This document shows positions 1 to 9,774 of a stretch of 64,000 bases of DNA, in pieces (position 1 is the first letter of the stretch; each line of letters opens with the position of its first letter). Source of the stretch: Lactobacillus agrestimuris (GTDB taxonomy: Bacteria; Bacillota; Bacilli; Lactobacillales; Lactobacillaceae). The stretch spans positions 1 to 64,000 of the forward strand of contig NZ_CALPCQ010000002.1 in NCBI RefSeq assembly GCF_943193025.1. Direction: 5' to 3'. The notes beneath the pieces were generated by a model that saw only the letters and a program-made list of their open reading frames with translations, did not search any database and was not told the origin of the DNA. Both the position numbers and the translations under genes were made by a program.

Positions 1-3000
1 GATGCGGCTGAACTTGCGTTACTCTTTGCTACATCTGCTGCACTATTTGCTTCTGATGCTGAGCTTGATGCTGCTGGGTAGTAAGGGTTAACAGTAATCT
101 TACCATCTAAACCATTCTTGGCATCGTTGATTGCCTTAGTTGCTTCATCTACTTTAGCTTGGGTTGCATCTGGGTTATCTAAAACATCCTTACCTGCTGC
201 TACAGCATCATCGTATGCCTTCTTAGCATCGTCTTTACCATTAATGTATGCTGGGGTCTTTTCTACTGTTGGTGCATCGTCAACTGCCTTTTGTAAGTCA
301 GTCTTGTCTGCACCTTCTACTGTTACTGGAACAGTTACTGTATCAGTGGTTCCATCTGGGTATGTTACTGTTACTTCACCAGTAGTTTCGCCAACCTTGC
401 TTGTGTTTGGAGTCTTAGTCCATTCATAAGTTGTGCCTTCTGGCATATCCTTGCCATTAGTAATAGTAGTTCCTGCGTCTGGTACTTGGCCACCTACTGG
501 AACCTTTACATCAGTTGATGCTTCTGGAGTGTAAGTATCTGAATCTGGCTTACCATCTAATGCACCCTTAGCGTCGTTGATTGCAGTAGTGGCGTTATCT
601 ACTTGAGCTTGGGTTGCATCTGGGTTATCTAAAACATCCTTACCTGCTGCTACAGCATCATCGTATGCCTTCTTAGCATCGTCTTTACCATTAATGTATG
701 CTGGGGTCTTTTCTACTGTTGGTGCGTCGTCAACTGCCTTTTGTAAGTCGGTCTTATCTGCACCTTCTACTGTTACTGGAACAGTTACTTTGTCAGTAGT
801 TCCATCTGGGTAAGTTACTGTTACTTCACCAGTGGTGTTACCAACCTTACTTGTGTCTGGAGTCTTAGTCCATTCATAAGTTGTGCCTTCTGGCATTTTA
901 TCTGCATTAGTAATAGTAGTTTCTGCAGCTGGTACTTGGCCACCTACTGGAACCTTTACATCAGTTGATGCTTCTGGAGTGTAAGTATCTGAATCTGGCT
1001 TACCATCTAATGCACCCTTAGCGTCATTGATTGCCTTAGTAGCGTCATCTACTTGAGCTTGGGTTGCATCTGGGTTATCTAAAACATCCTTACCTGCTGT
1101 TACAGCATCATCGTAGGCCTTCTTAGCATCATCTGTACCATTAATGTATGCTGGTGTCTTTTCTACTGTTGGTGCTTCATCTACAGCATCTTGCAAAGCA
1201 GTCTTATCTACTTTTTCTGCAGTTACAGTTACGGGTACTGAGACCTTATCAGTGGTTCCATCTGGGTAAGTTACTGTTACTTCTCCAGTAGTTTGACCTG
1301 CTTTACTTACATCTGGTTCAGTAGTCCATGCATAAGTAGTACCTTCTGGCATTTGATCAGCATTAGAAATTGCTTTAACTGCTTCTGGTACATTACCTAC
1401 AGTAGTAGTTAAATCAGTTGCAGCTTCTGGAGTGTATTGATCTGCATCAGTAAGTCCAGTAGTAGTAATAGTAGTAGAAACTTTATCAGTTGAACCATCT
1501 GGGTAAGTTACGACAATCACACCTGGAATAGTTTGATCTGCAGTAACTGGGACTTGTTGTCCATCTTGCCATGCTGCAGTAGTACCTTCTGGTAACTTGT
1601 CCATGTTCATAATTTGAGCTGCTGCATCTGGTAATGATTCTGGAGTAGCTTGAACAGGGTTTTTAACTTGTGGAGTGTAAATAGCACTGTCGTCGTAATG
1701 AGCTGTACCAGTTACTTCGATTGGTTCAGCACCTGGAACAGTAACAATAACCTTAGCTGGTACATTGTCACCTGCTACAGGAGTATTATCATCTGCCCAA
1801 GTTACCTTAGTACCGGCTGGTAAGTTAGCTGGATCCTTGACCATGTCATATGGAGAAGTTGGGTTCTTCACATCATCATTAGTTGCAACGGCTACGCTCT
1901 TAACAGTAGTTTGAGTAGCTGAACCATCTGGGTAAGTTACTGTTACAGGAACAGTGGTTACACCAGTAGTATTAGTTGCTGGAATAGTAACAACACCAGT
2001 TGCTGGATCAATAGTTGCACCTGCTGGAGCATTACCATCAATAGCAAACTTAGTTCCAGCTGGAACTTCAATAGTCTTACCATCGTTATCAGTAATTACT
2101 GGAGTAATAGTTGCAGCTTCTTTAGCTGAAGTTGCAGTAGTTGGGTAAGTTACATCAACATCATCAGCAGTTTTTGCTGGATCATTAACTTTGTATTGAA
2201 CTGGAATATCTAAGTAAGCTGGAGTAGTACCATCTGCTTGCATTACTGATGGGTAAGTTACACGAACAACACCAGAATTTTGTGCCTTAGTAGTTGGAGT
2301 TTGTGCCCAACTTAAAGTGTAACTAATTCCAGCATTATCTAAAGCAGTAGTATCAACTAAACGCTTGAATTGAGTTTGAGTTAAACCGTTATCGATACTC
2401 TTCTTTGAGAAGCCAAGATCAGTATTCTTAGCAGCAGCACCGGTTAAGTCTAAGTTTAAGTCAGCAGTTTGAGTACCACCCTTAACATAACCATTCTTAA
2501 CTACAACTGAATCTGGAGCAAAGCTAATAGATACTGGAGCTGTAATAGTTTCATTGTTACTTGGAGTATCTACCACAGTTGATGGTGCCTTAGCCCATGA
2601 AACTTTACCGTAGTTAGTAATATCTACTGGAGTAACTTCTGGATTATCCTTAGTTGGGATAGCGTAGTAAGTTAACTTGTAGTTATCAGCAATATTTTCT
2701 ACTTGTGCTGACTTATCAGTAGTTTCTGGTAAGTTACCTGCAGCATATTGAATTGCAACAGCACCAGTGGTATTACCATTTTCATCCTTTTGCCATACAG
2801 GTGTAGTATCGTTACCTAAAACATAAACAGGAGCAATAACTTGATCGATTGAGTCATCCTTGTAAGTTACAGTTACAGGAATGTATACAACAGTACCAAC
2901 TTGACCTTGGTTAGCAGCAAAAGTAATCTTACCAGTTGCTGGATCAATAGTTGCACCTTGAGGAATTGTTACATTACCAGTTTGTGCCCAACCTAATTGG

Positions 3001-5435
3001 TATGGGTGACCTGACATAGTGTTATCAAGTAAATCAGGATTTGGATTTGCTGGAGTAAGAGTTCCATCTTCACCTACTTGGTAGAAAGTTGGTGCATCAA
3101 TGTTAACAGTTTCGCCAACTTTAGCAGTTGAATCCTTGTAACGAGCATCGTAGTTGTATGCTTCAAGATCCATTGAAGTCATTACTAAACGTTGTTGAGT
3201 ACCCTTGGTTAAGTTAACACTTGAAAGGAAATCGTTTAATTTGTTGTTATCAACTGGTGCCATACCAGCAGCGTTAATCTTACCGCTAGATTCTTCACTA
3301 AAGTTTTCAACTTGCCAAGTCTTGTTTGGGTCAGCATTGTTATTACCCTTATCCCATTGCTTGATATCAACGCCACCAAACTTACCAGCGTCCATGTGAA
3401 GACCTGATTCAGCATTAATTAAATTACCAACTGAGTAACCATTAGGGTTAGTTCTTTGGAGGTTTAAGTACTTAACTTGACCAATAGTTCCAACCTTTGA
3501 GGTCTTCATAATGTAAATTAATGGACTATAAGCATTTTTCTTACCAGTAGTAACACCAATATTACCTATACCAGCAGTCATACCTTCATTGTCAGAAGCA
3601 TCTTGAATATCAATGATTGAGCCATCTGCAAATTCTAAGTCGTAAGATTGACCACCAAATACTGTACTTCCCCCAATTTGAATCATGGCAGTAGAAGTCT
3701 TAACATTACCACGGGTCATCTTTAAGGTAGCACCGTCAGCAACTGTTAAACGTGCATTACCAGTTTGTGAGAAACTGATGGCACCTAAAGCAATAGGAGC
3801 ATAAATCCAACCATTTGAACCCATGTTACCAGACATTCTTTGACTAAAACCATTATTGTCTTGCATGGTGTCAATATTAAGAGTTGAACCCTTCTTTAAG
3901 TCTAAGTTAGATAAAAGAACAGCAGATGAGTGACCTTTACCTAAGGTCATGTTAACAGTAGCACCTTCATTTAATGTCAAGGTACCATTAGCATTACGTG
4001 AAGCAATACCACGTAAACTTGTAGTACTTCCTTTACCATCAATACCATTAGTATTAATAGTTAACTTAGCATTCTTACCAACAGCCATACTACCTGCTGG
4101 ATCACTACTATCACTAGTATCAGGACTAAGCTTAATTACATTGTGTTCTTCATCTTGAACACCAGAAGTAAGGCCACCAAGACCAAATGATCCAGTCATT
4201 GATGCCGTAATACTTACATCAGCATTGTCATCAATAAGGACGTTACGTGCAAAAATAATGTTTCTATCAGCACCTGATTCAATTGAACCAGTAGCATTAT
4301 CTGCTAAAGGTGAAACATTAATTACATCTTTACCCTTGAAGATAACATCCACACCATCTTCATCATTAGTTAATGGTGTATTTAAATCAGCTTGGAAATT
4401 ATTGAAAGTAAGAGTAACCTTTTTGAGATTAGCACTGTTCATGTTTCCAAAGTAAATTGGTGTGTAACGTGTACTGGTTGAGTTGTTCTTAACCTTTACA
4501 TCATTGAAAGTTAATTTCCAACCATTAGTATTATCTTGGTTTTGGTTCCACAATGAAATGAACCAGTTACCCATATTAACTGTGTGGCCATTACCATTAA
4601 CAGTTAAAGCACGAGCAATGCTAGTAAATGGACTATTTGAAGTCTTATTAGCAGCTAATTCGTAAGGTTGTAACCAGTTATCACCAGTTAAACCAGTACC
4701 ACCTGATACTAATCCACCATCAACTTGACTTTGTTCTTCAGTCATGTTGGTTAAATCAATATCACCAGTAAGGTTAATGGTATTAATATCCTTGTTTGCA
4801 ATAGCCTTTGATAAGTCAGCAAAGTTGTCTACAGTAGCAGTATGTTCATCAGTAGTTGCTGGAGTAGCAACTTTACTTTCTTTAATTAAAGCATCTAATG
4901 AACCATTACCTTTTGCTAAATCCTTAGTATTAAGCTTTAAAGTAGTTGTTTCTGTGGATTTTGCATCTTTATTATCAGTCTTTTCATCTGCTTTTGTAGC
5001 ATCAGACTTAGCTTCTGACTTAGGTGCATCAGATTTAACTGCATCTGATTTTGGAGCTTCAGATGTTGTTTTTTTATTTTCTCCAGCAGCTGACTTTGCT
5101 TCTTGATTTTCTTGAGAAGTAGAAGCAGAAGCAATTTGTAATGTTTCTTCAGATGAAGTAGGAGCATCAGAAGCAACTTGTAATGTTTTTTCTGCAGATT
5201 GGGGATCTGGAGTCTCAGATCCAGTTGAATCAGTTCCTTTATCACTTGCAACATTAACATTGTGACCAGTTAATTCAGAAGCACGAACTACATGATTGGT
5301 TGGTCCCTCATTCATAAAGAACAATACTCCGATAAGAACAGAAGCAGCACCTACGCTAAACTTTCTGATTGAGAAACGTTCTTGTTTACGTTCCATCTTA
5401 CGAAGACGTTCTTGATAATTATTCTTAGATAACAT
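1..5435 (-). CDS. YSIRK-signal Rib-repeat cell-surface adhesin (C-terminus outside window)
   Basis: The open frame runs from ATG 5435 (RBS taaggagg 10 nt upstream) leftward off the window with no stop, at least 1811 codons. Residues 1-50 hold a YSIRK-type signal (ERFSIRKFSVGAAS, then a hydrophobic stretch), typical of LPXTG proteins exported at the septum. A Ser/Lys/Asp/Thr-rich linker follows (about 55-160). Residues about 180-740 form an Asn/Gly/Thr-rich beta-solenoid-like region with recurring NINTNG/LTVNG strands, which resembles adhesins with pectate-lyase-like folds. Rib-type domains (TYPDGTT and PEGTT motifs) follow, ending in three Rib+FIVAR units. At the window edge the chain becomes Ser/Ala rich. 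The LPXTG anchor would be to the left and is not seen. Role inferred: adhesion to host or neighbouring cells. Confidence 0.93.
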   Translation of the reverse strand, partial: MLSKNNYQERLRKMERKQERFSIRKFSVGAASVLIGVLFFMNEGPTNHVVRASELTGHNVNVASDKGTDSTGSETPDPQSAEKTLQVASDAPTSSEETLQIASASTSQENQEAKSAAGENKKTTSEAPKSDAVKSDAPKSEAKSDATKADEKTDNKDAKSTETTTLKLNTKDLAKGNGSLDALIKESKVATPATTDEHTATVDNFADLSKAIANKDINTINLTGDIDLTNMTEEQSQVDGGLVSGGTGLTGDNWLQPYELAANKTSNSPFTSIARALTVNGNGHTVNMGNWFISLWNQNQDNTNGWKLTFNDVKVKNNSTSTRYTPIYFGNMNSANLKKVTLTFNNFQADLNTPLTNDEDGVDVIFKGKDVINVSPLADNATGSIESGADRNIIFARNVLIDDNADVSITASMTGSFGLGGLTSGVQDEEHNVIKLSPDTSDSSDPAGSMAVGKNAKLTINTNGIDGKGSTTSLRGIASRNANGTLTLNEGATVNMTLGKGHSSAVLLSNLDLKKGSTLNIDTMQDNNGFSQRMSGNMGSNGWIYAPIALGAISFSQTGNARLTVADGATLKMTRGNVKTSTAMIQIGGSTVFGGQSYDLEFADGSIIDIQDASDNEGMTAGIGNIGVTTGKKNAYSPLIYIMKTSKVGTIGQVKYLNLQRTNPNGYSVGNLINAESGLHMDAGKFGGVDIKQWDKGNNNADPNKTWQVENFSEESSGKINAAGMAPVDNNKLNDFLSSVNLTKGTQQRLVMTSMDLEAYNYDARYKDSTAKVGETVNIDAPTFYQVGEDGTLTPANPNPDLLDNTMSGHPYQLGWAQTGNVTIPQGATIDPATGKITFAANQGQVGTVVYIPVTVTYKDDSIDQVIAPVYVLGNDTTPVWQKDENGNTTGAVAIQYAAGNLPETTDKSAQVENIADNYKLTYYAIPTKDNPEVTPVDITNYGKVSWAKAPSTVVDTPSNNETITAPVSISFAPDSVVVKNGYVKGGTQTADLNLDLTGAAAKNTDLGFSKKSIDNGLTQTQFKRLVDTTALDNAGISYTLSWAQTPTTKAQNSGVVRVTYPSVMQADGTTPAYLDIPVQYKVNDPAKTADDVDVTYPTTATSAKEAATITPVITDNDGKTIEVPAGTKFAIDGNAPAGATIDPATGVVTIPATNTTGVTTVPVTVTYPDGSATQTTVKSVAVATNDDVKNPTSPYDMVKDPANLPAGTKVTWADDNTPVAGDNVPAKVIVTVPGAEPIEVTGTAHYDDSAIYTPQVKNPVQATPESLPDAAAQIMNMDKLPEGTTAAWQDGQQVPVTADQTIPGVIVVTYPDGSTDKVSTTITTTGLTDADQYTPEAATDLTTTVGNVPEAVKAISNADQMPEGTTYAWTTEPDVSKAGQTTGEVTVTYPDGTTDKVSVPVTVTAEKVDKTALQDAVDEAPTVEKTPAYINGTDDAKKAYDDAVTAGKDVLDNPDATQAQVDDATKAINDAKGALDGKPDSDTYTPEASTDVKVPVGGQVPAAETTITNADKMPEGTTYEWTKTPDTSKVGNTTGEVTVTYPDGTTDKVTVPVTVEGADKTDLQKAVDDAPTVEKTPAYINGKDDAKKAYDDAVAAGKDVLDNPDATQAQVDNATTAINDAKGALDGKPDSDTYTPEASTDVKVPVGGQVPDAGTTITNGKDMPEGTTYEWTKTPNTSKVGETTGEVTVTYPDGTTDTVTVPVTVEGADKTDLQKAVDDAPTVEKTPAYINGKDDAKKAYDDAVAAGKDVLDNPDATQAKVDEATKAINDAKNGLDGKITVNPYYPAASSSASEANSAADVAKSNASSAA
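121..1470 (-). repeat. Three tandem 450-bp Rib+FIVAR coding repeats
   Basis: The string aaaacatccttacctgctg recurs at 181, 631 and 1081, an exact 450-bp (150-residue) period. Each unit encodes a helical FIVAR-like segment (AYINGKDDAKKAYDDAV) and a Rib-type beta domain (VTVTYPDGTTDTVTVPV). The Rib motif ccatctgggt is at 352, 802 and 1258, so unit 3 is 6 bp longer in that half. Units 1 and 2 are nearly identical; unit 3 and the Rib-like domains up to about 2130 are more diverged. The near-identity suggests copy-number change by recombination. Confidence 0.9.
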
Positions 5436-5693
5436 CTATTCTTTATCCTCCTTAAGCAACTTGTTGTTTCTTATTTTTCTTTATTAAAGCTTATTTATTT
5501 ATTAAGCTTTACTTATGATAGCAGGATTTTTTATAAAAACAAGTGTTATTCTATACTTTTTGAATTTATTTTTATACTTTTATTTTTCAAAATCTTTAGT
5601 CTATACATGGTTATATTATTCTTGCGCCATAATTATAGTTTTATCGCTTATATAGCCAATTCTTAAAGCAATTTATTTATGATTTGAATAGGA

Positions 5694-5797
5694 AATTTGT
5701 TATTTATTTAGGTATGTGATCATGCTGATTTATAGTCGATTTCTTCCAAAAATTATTTAAAATTCGAGTGAATAATTTGTTATTTATTTAGGTATGT
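5694..5797. repeat. Pair of 24-bp direct repeats upstream of the adhesin gene
   Basis: Identical 24-bp sequences (core ttgttatttatttaggtat) lie at 5694-5717 and 5774-5797, 80 bp apart, in the 470-bp AT-rich gap between the adhesin start and the malolactic enzyme. The spacing of about eight helical turns would place them on the same DNA face. This could be a regulator site or upstream promoter element; the function is unknown. No gene is seen in this gap. Confidence 0.6.
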
Positions 5798-5826
5798 ATT
5801 CACAAATTTGCGATATTTAAACTAAT

Positions 5827-5862
5827 AAAAAAGCTAATGCATATTAATGCACTAGCTTTTCC
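5827..5862 (-). terminator. Terminator of mleS
   Basis: A stem of aaaagcta-tgcat against atgca-tagctttt with a short loop, followed on the minus strand by a T-run, lies 45 bp after the mleS stop. Confidence 0.7.
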
Positions 5863-5905
5863 TATCTATAAAACCACTATCTTTTAAAATATTAAATTAT
5901 TAAAA

Positions 5906-7543
5906 CTAATCTTCATTAGTATATTCTGCAGTCCATTGCATTTCTTCAGTAACTTTAACAGGATCAGTAATACCATCCCCGGCTAAGCCTTGATCAATAG
6001 CAGATTGTACTACTGCACGAGCTTCAGTCTTAGTAAATGATTGAAGCATTGAAATTGGAGGAAGTACTGCAGCACCTGGTTGAGAAGTATCAACAATACC
6101 ACCAAGTGAGTGAGCAGCTGCTGATAAAATTTCATCATTAACAAGTTTAGTCTTACTTGCTAAGACACCTAAACCTAAACCTGGATAAATCAAAGCATTG
6201 TTTGCTTGACCAATGTGGTAAGTTACACCATTGTATTCAACTGGAGCTGATGGAATACCAGTAGCAACTAATGCACGTCCTTCAGTCCATTTAATAATGT
6301 CTTCTGGGTGAGCTTCAATTAACTTAGTTGGGTTTGAAATTGGGAAAATAATTGGACGTTCAGTACCAGCAGCCATAGCTTTTACTACGCCTTCAGTAAA
6401 GGCACCTGGATTAGTTGAAGTACCAATCATTACACTTGGATGAACTGCCTTAACTACGGCTTCTAAGTTAGTTAATTCATCAGCATTAGCAAATTCACTT
6501 CTCTTACGTACAAATGGCTTTTGTTCAGGAGTTAAGCCTGGAGTATCTTCGAATAAAAGACCTTGCTTATCTACTAAGTAGAAGTGCTTCTTGGCTTCTT
6601 CTTCACTTAGGCCTTCCATACGCATTTCACGGTACATCATATTAGCAATACCCATACCTGCAGTACCAGCACCGTAAGTTAAGAAGACTTGATCAGTAAA
6701 TTTTTGCTTAGAAATGTTTAATGCGCCTAAGACACCAGATAAACATACAATACCAGTACCTTGTACATCATCGTTAAAGACAGGAATCTTGTCTTGGTAT
6801 TGCTTTAAGATCTTAGTAGCGTTATCACGACCAAAGTCTTCAAAGTGTAAGTAAACATCTGGGAAGACTTCACGTGCTGCTGCAACAAATGAATCTACGA
6901 AGTGGTAGTACTTGTCACCATATACACGTTTCTTTCTCAAGCCTAAGTATAATGGATCATTTAATAAAGTTTCGTTGTTAGTACCAACATCTAATGAAAC
7001 TGGTAATACTTCACTAGGATCAATTCCAGCTGCTGCGGTATAAACCATTAATTTACCAACAGCAATGTTTACACCATTAGTGCCCCAGTCACCAATACCT
7101 AAAATACCTTCTGCATCAGTAACAACGATTAACTTAACGTTACGACCAGCTGCAGCATTCTTCAAACTTTCCTTAATATCATCTTCATTATCAATTGATA
7201 AAAAGGCAGCTTCTTGAGGTCTTTGGAAGATTTCACTATATTTTTCAATTGCTGGTGCAATAATTGGATCGTAGATAATTGGCATTAACTCTTCAATGTG
7301 ATCTTGCATCACGCGGTAGAACAAAGTACGGTTAGTGTCAAAAACTTCCATTAAGTATTGACGTTGTTGTAAGCCTTCAGGACGATTCTTATATTCGTCA
7401 TAAACACGCTTAGCTTGTTGTTCAATAGTTTCAACTTGGATTGGTAAAGTACCTACTAAGCCAAGTCTCTTTCTTTCTTCATTAGTAAATGCGGTTCCCT
7501 TATTTTTGAAAGGATTATTTAAAATTGACCATGCATTACTCAT
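5906..7543 (-). CDS. mleS: Malolactic enzyme
   Basis: A 545-residue member of the malic enzyme superfamily. It converts L-malate to L-lactate and CO2 in the cytoplasm with NAD+ and Mn2+, which de-acidifies the cell and supports energy generation. Visible catalytic features: Tyr91, the Lys164 region, metal ligands in [10 protein letters not shown] (about 233-242) and FNDDVQGTG (257-265), and the dinucleotide loop GAGTAGMG (291-298). The length and the adjacent divergent LysR plus AEC permease point to malolactic rather than malic enzyme; these two are hard to separate by motif alone. The RBS ggaggc lies just upstream of the start. The mleS/mleR promoters share a gap of about 130 bp. Confidence 0.92.
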   Translation of the reverse strand: MSNAWSILNNPFKNKGTAFTNEERKRLGLVGTLPIQVETIEQQAKRVYDEYKNRPEGLQQRQYLMEVFDTNRTLFYRVMQDHIEELMPIIYDPIIAPAIEKYSEIFQRPQEAAFLSIDNEDDIKESLKNAAAGRNVKLIVVTDAEGILGIGDWGTNGVNIAVGKLMVYTAAAGIDPSEVLPVSLDVGTNNETLLNDPLYLGLRKKRVYGDKYYHFVDSFVAAAREVFPDVYLHFEDFGRDNATKILKQYQDKIPVFNDDVQGTGIVCLSGVLGALNISKQKFTDQVFLTYGAGTAGMGIANMMYREMRMEGLSEEEAKKHFYLVDKQGLLFEDTPGLTPEQKPFVRKRSEFANADELTNLEAVVKAVHPSVMIGTSTNPGAFTEGVVKAMAAGTERPIIFPISNPTKLIEAHPEDIIKWTEGRALVATGIPSAPVEYNGVTYHIGQANNALIYPGLGLGVLASKTKLVNDEILSAAAHSLGGIVDTSQPGAAVLPPISMLQSFTKTEARAVVQSAIDQGLAGDGITDPVKVTEEMQWTAEYTNED

Positions 7544-7670
7544 TATATTGCCTCCCTAACCTTGGTAATTCTAAATTTTTTCTTGTATCATAGGTTAGTA
7601 TATCTTGGCCAAAAATTTATAGTCAAAGAGCACATTATCCTAAACTTTTGTTTATATGAAGAGGTTAAAC

Positions 7671-8549
7671 ATGAACATCCAAGATTTGAGATACTTCCAC
7701 GCATTAGTTAATTTAAAAAGTTATACCAAAACTGCTGAAAAATTTGATGTTAGTCAACCAACAATCTCCGCTGCCGTTAAACGCTTAGAGAAGAAATTTG
7801 GTGGACAATTTATTATCCGTGATCAATCGCATAAAAGTATAATCATTACAGGTTTGGGACAACAGTTTGATGAACATGCACAAACAATATTAAATGAAGT
7901 TTCAGTTGCCGAAGCAGAAGTTAAGGCTCACCCCAGTGCAGATATTTTATTTGGACTTCCACCAATTATCGGACGTAATTATTTACCAAAAATTGCTCCA
8001 ACACTTTTTTCAAAAGGAATTTTGCCACGACTAAATGTTGTCGAACGTGGTTCTCATGATCTGCGTAAAATGCTTGTTGAGGGTGAAATCAATCTTACTT
8101 TGCTAGGTCTTGCTTCATTAGATATTGAACCAATAATTAAACTTCATATTATTGATCGTTATCCAATGGAAGTAATTGTTTCAAAAGATCATACCTTTGC
8201 TAAAAAGGATGGCATCTATTTTAAAGACTTAGCTAAAGAAAATTTTATCGGGATGACTCAAGATTATATTCATACTCAATCTTTAGAAAAAATGGCTCAT
8301 AAAAATCATATTACGCTGAATACTATCTACCGTAGTCCTGATGTAGCCGTCATCAAGTCATTAGTCGGCCAAAATTTAGGTGTTTCTTTTGTTACCACAT
8401 TATCCCTGAATGAAAAAGATAATGTTGTATCAATTCCACTTTTAGATAAAGATCAGCCTGAATTTATTTTTGCGGCGGCCACAAGAAAAAACTATATCCT
8501 TACTGAAAAAGAAGAGCTACTTTGGAACATCTTAACGCAAAAAAAATAA
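7671..8549 (+). CDS. mleR: LysR-family regulator of malolactic genes
   Basis: A 292-residue LysR-type regulator: N-terminal winged HTH (residues about 1-60, with TAEKFDVSQPTISAAVKRLE) and a C-terminal periplasmic-binding-like effector domain. The start at 7671 is chosen because gaagagg lies 6 nt upstream and the protein then begins MNIQDLRYF, as LysR proteins usually do. An in-frame ATG at 7656 lacks an RBS. It is divergent from mleS and convergent with the permease, so it very likely activates mleS in response to malate. It is not close to the three LysR paralogues of the 24-54 kb island. Confidence 0.9.
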   Translation: MNIQDLRYFHALVNLKSYTKTAEKFDVSQPTISAAVKRLEKKFGGQFIIRDQSHKSIIITGLGQQFDEHAQTILNEVSVAEAEVKAHPSADILFGLPPIIGRNYLPKIAPTLFSKGILPRLNVVERGSHDLRKMLVEGEINLTLLGLASLDIEPIIKLHIIDRYPMEVIVSKDHTFAKKDGIYFKDLAKENFIGMTQDYIHTQSLEKMAHKNHITLNTIYRSPDVAVIKSLVGQNLGVSFVTTLSLNEKDNVVSIPLLDKDQPEFIFAAATRKNYILTEKEELLWNILTQKK

Positions 8550-8575
8550 GACTTCGAATGAAGTCTTATTTTTAT
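8545..8575. terminator. Bidirectional terminator between mleR and mleP
   Basis: A perfect 11-bp stem aataagacttc / gaagtcttatt with loop gaat and flanking A- and T-runs. It overlaps the mleR stop codon and serves both convergent genes. Confidence 0.85.
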
Positions 8576-8584
8576 ATTCTAAAT

Positions 8585-9550
8585 TTAACCAACAATCATC
8601 ATTAATACTGGAACAACAATGATGAATAATAATGTACTTAAAACAACTACGTTAGTTGCGTAATCAACATCACCATGGGCTTCACCAGCCAAGATTGGTA
8701 ATACGGCAAGTGCTGGAGTAGCTGATTGAACGATGAAAGTATTAGCCATTAAATTAGGCATAGTTAAGTGCATTTGTGGTGCACAGAACATTACTAATAG
8801 AATCATGATTGCTGGTGCAAAAATCAAACGTCCAAGCAATGCAAAAATAGTATCTTTATCAAAGTGGATACTCTTAAGACCTGCATTAGCCAAAACAATA
8901 CCAATATATACTAATGATAATGGAGTAACTAATTGACCAACATAGTTAAGTGTATCACCAGCAAATTTTGGTACTTGAATACCAGTCATTAACCAAATTA
9001 CGGCTACAATAAAACCAACTAATGGCATTGGTAAAACTTTACGCCAGTTAATCTTATTACCCTTCTTTTCTTGAGCAACTAAAGTTGGATCATCATTCTT
9101 AATTAAGAAGACACCAAATGCCCAAGTAGAAACAGTATTGATGATGTAGTAAATCAAGAAGTATGGAGTTGCTTTGTTACCAAATAAAGCAATGTTTAAT
9201 GGCATTCCAATAAAAATAGTATTGGCGTTAGCAAATGTGTTAATAAATACTCCTCGACGTCCTACCGGTACTTTAAGTACCTTTACTAAAATAAATGCAA
9301 TAATATATGAAATTACTACTGCAATAAAAGGAATTAATAAATTAGAGAATAATTCTAATAATTTATCCCTAGTCAGAAAGTTTTGAACTGACATAAAAAT
9401 AGAAGCAGGAAGGGCGATTTGGGTAATAAGTTTTGAAATATTTCCAGCAAATGTATCCGCAAACCATCCCTGCTTACGCAAGATATATCCTAAAGCGATG
9501 ATCAAAACAATTTCAACCACGCTTGATACGGATGTTAAAAAGTTGGCCAT
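8585..9550 (-). CDS. mleP: AEC-family malate permease
   Basis: A 321-residue membrane protein with about ten hydrophobic segments in two five-helix halves, typical of the auxin efflux carrier (AEC) family. It has the conserved Asn/Pro-rich helices FANANTIFIGMPLNI and QSATPALAVLP. AEC permeases next to mleS and mleR are the malate importers or malate/lactate exchangers of lactic acid bacteria, so malate transport is inferred from position. The RBS gaggaga lies before ATG 9550. It has its own promoter region, since mleR lies between it and mleS. Confidence 0.87.
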   Translation of the reverse strand: MANFLTSVSSVVEIVLIIALGYILRKQGWFADTFAGNISKLITQIALPASIFMSVQNFLTRDKLLELFSNLLIPFIAVVISYIIAFILVKVLKVPVGRRGVFINTFANANTIFIGMPLNIALFGNKATPYFLIYYIINTVSTWAFGVFLIKNDDPTLVAQEKKGNKINWRKVLPMPLVGFIVAVIWLMTGIQVPKFAGDTLNYVGQLVTPLSLVYIGIVLANAGLKSIHFDKDTIFALLGRLIFAPAIMILLVMFCAPQMHLTMPNLMANTFIVQSATPALAVLPILAGEAHGDVDYATNVVVLSTLLFIIVVPVLMMIVG

Positions 9551-9746
9551 TGCCTAATCTCCTCTCATATAAATAAAATTTTGTTAACCTTTGGGAATGC
9601 TTATATGGACATCCCTAGAACAGAATATTTATAACACTTTTTTTAAAAAATTAAAGTGGCAATTTTATTTAAACAAAAAGAGCATTATCTCAAAAATAAT
9701 ATTATGAACAATCCATTTGTATAAATATTTTGATTTGATAAAAATA

Positions 9747-9774
9747 AAAATAGCAGTCATGGACTGCTATTTTA
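9747..9774 (-). terminator. Terminator of the YczE-like gene
   Basis: Stem aaaatagcagtc / gactgctatttt with a 3-nt loop, ending in Ts on the minus strand, directly after the stop codon at 9775. The rest of the gap to 9551 holds only AT-rich sequence. Confidence 0.8.

Noticed and set aside
118-5106. Several plus-strand open frames across the adhesin region
   Set aside because: They are antisense shadows of the long minus-strand adhesin frame; composition (Val/Ser/Leu rich, no RBS) is an artefact.
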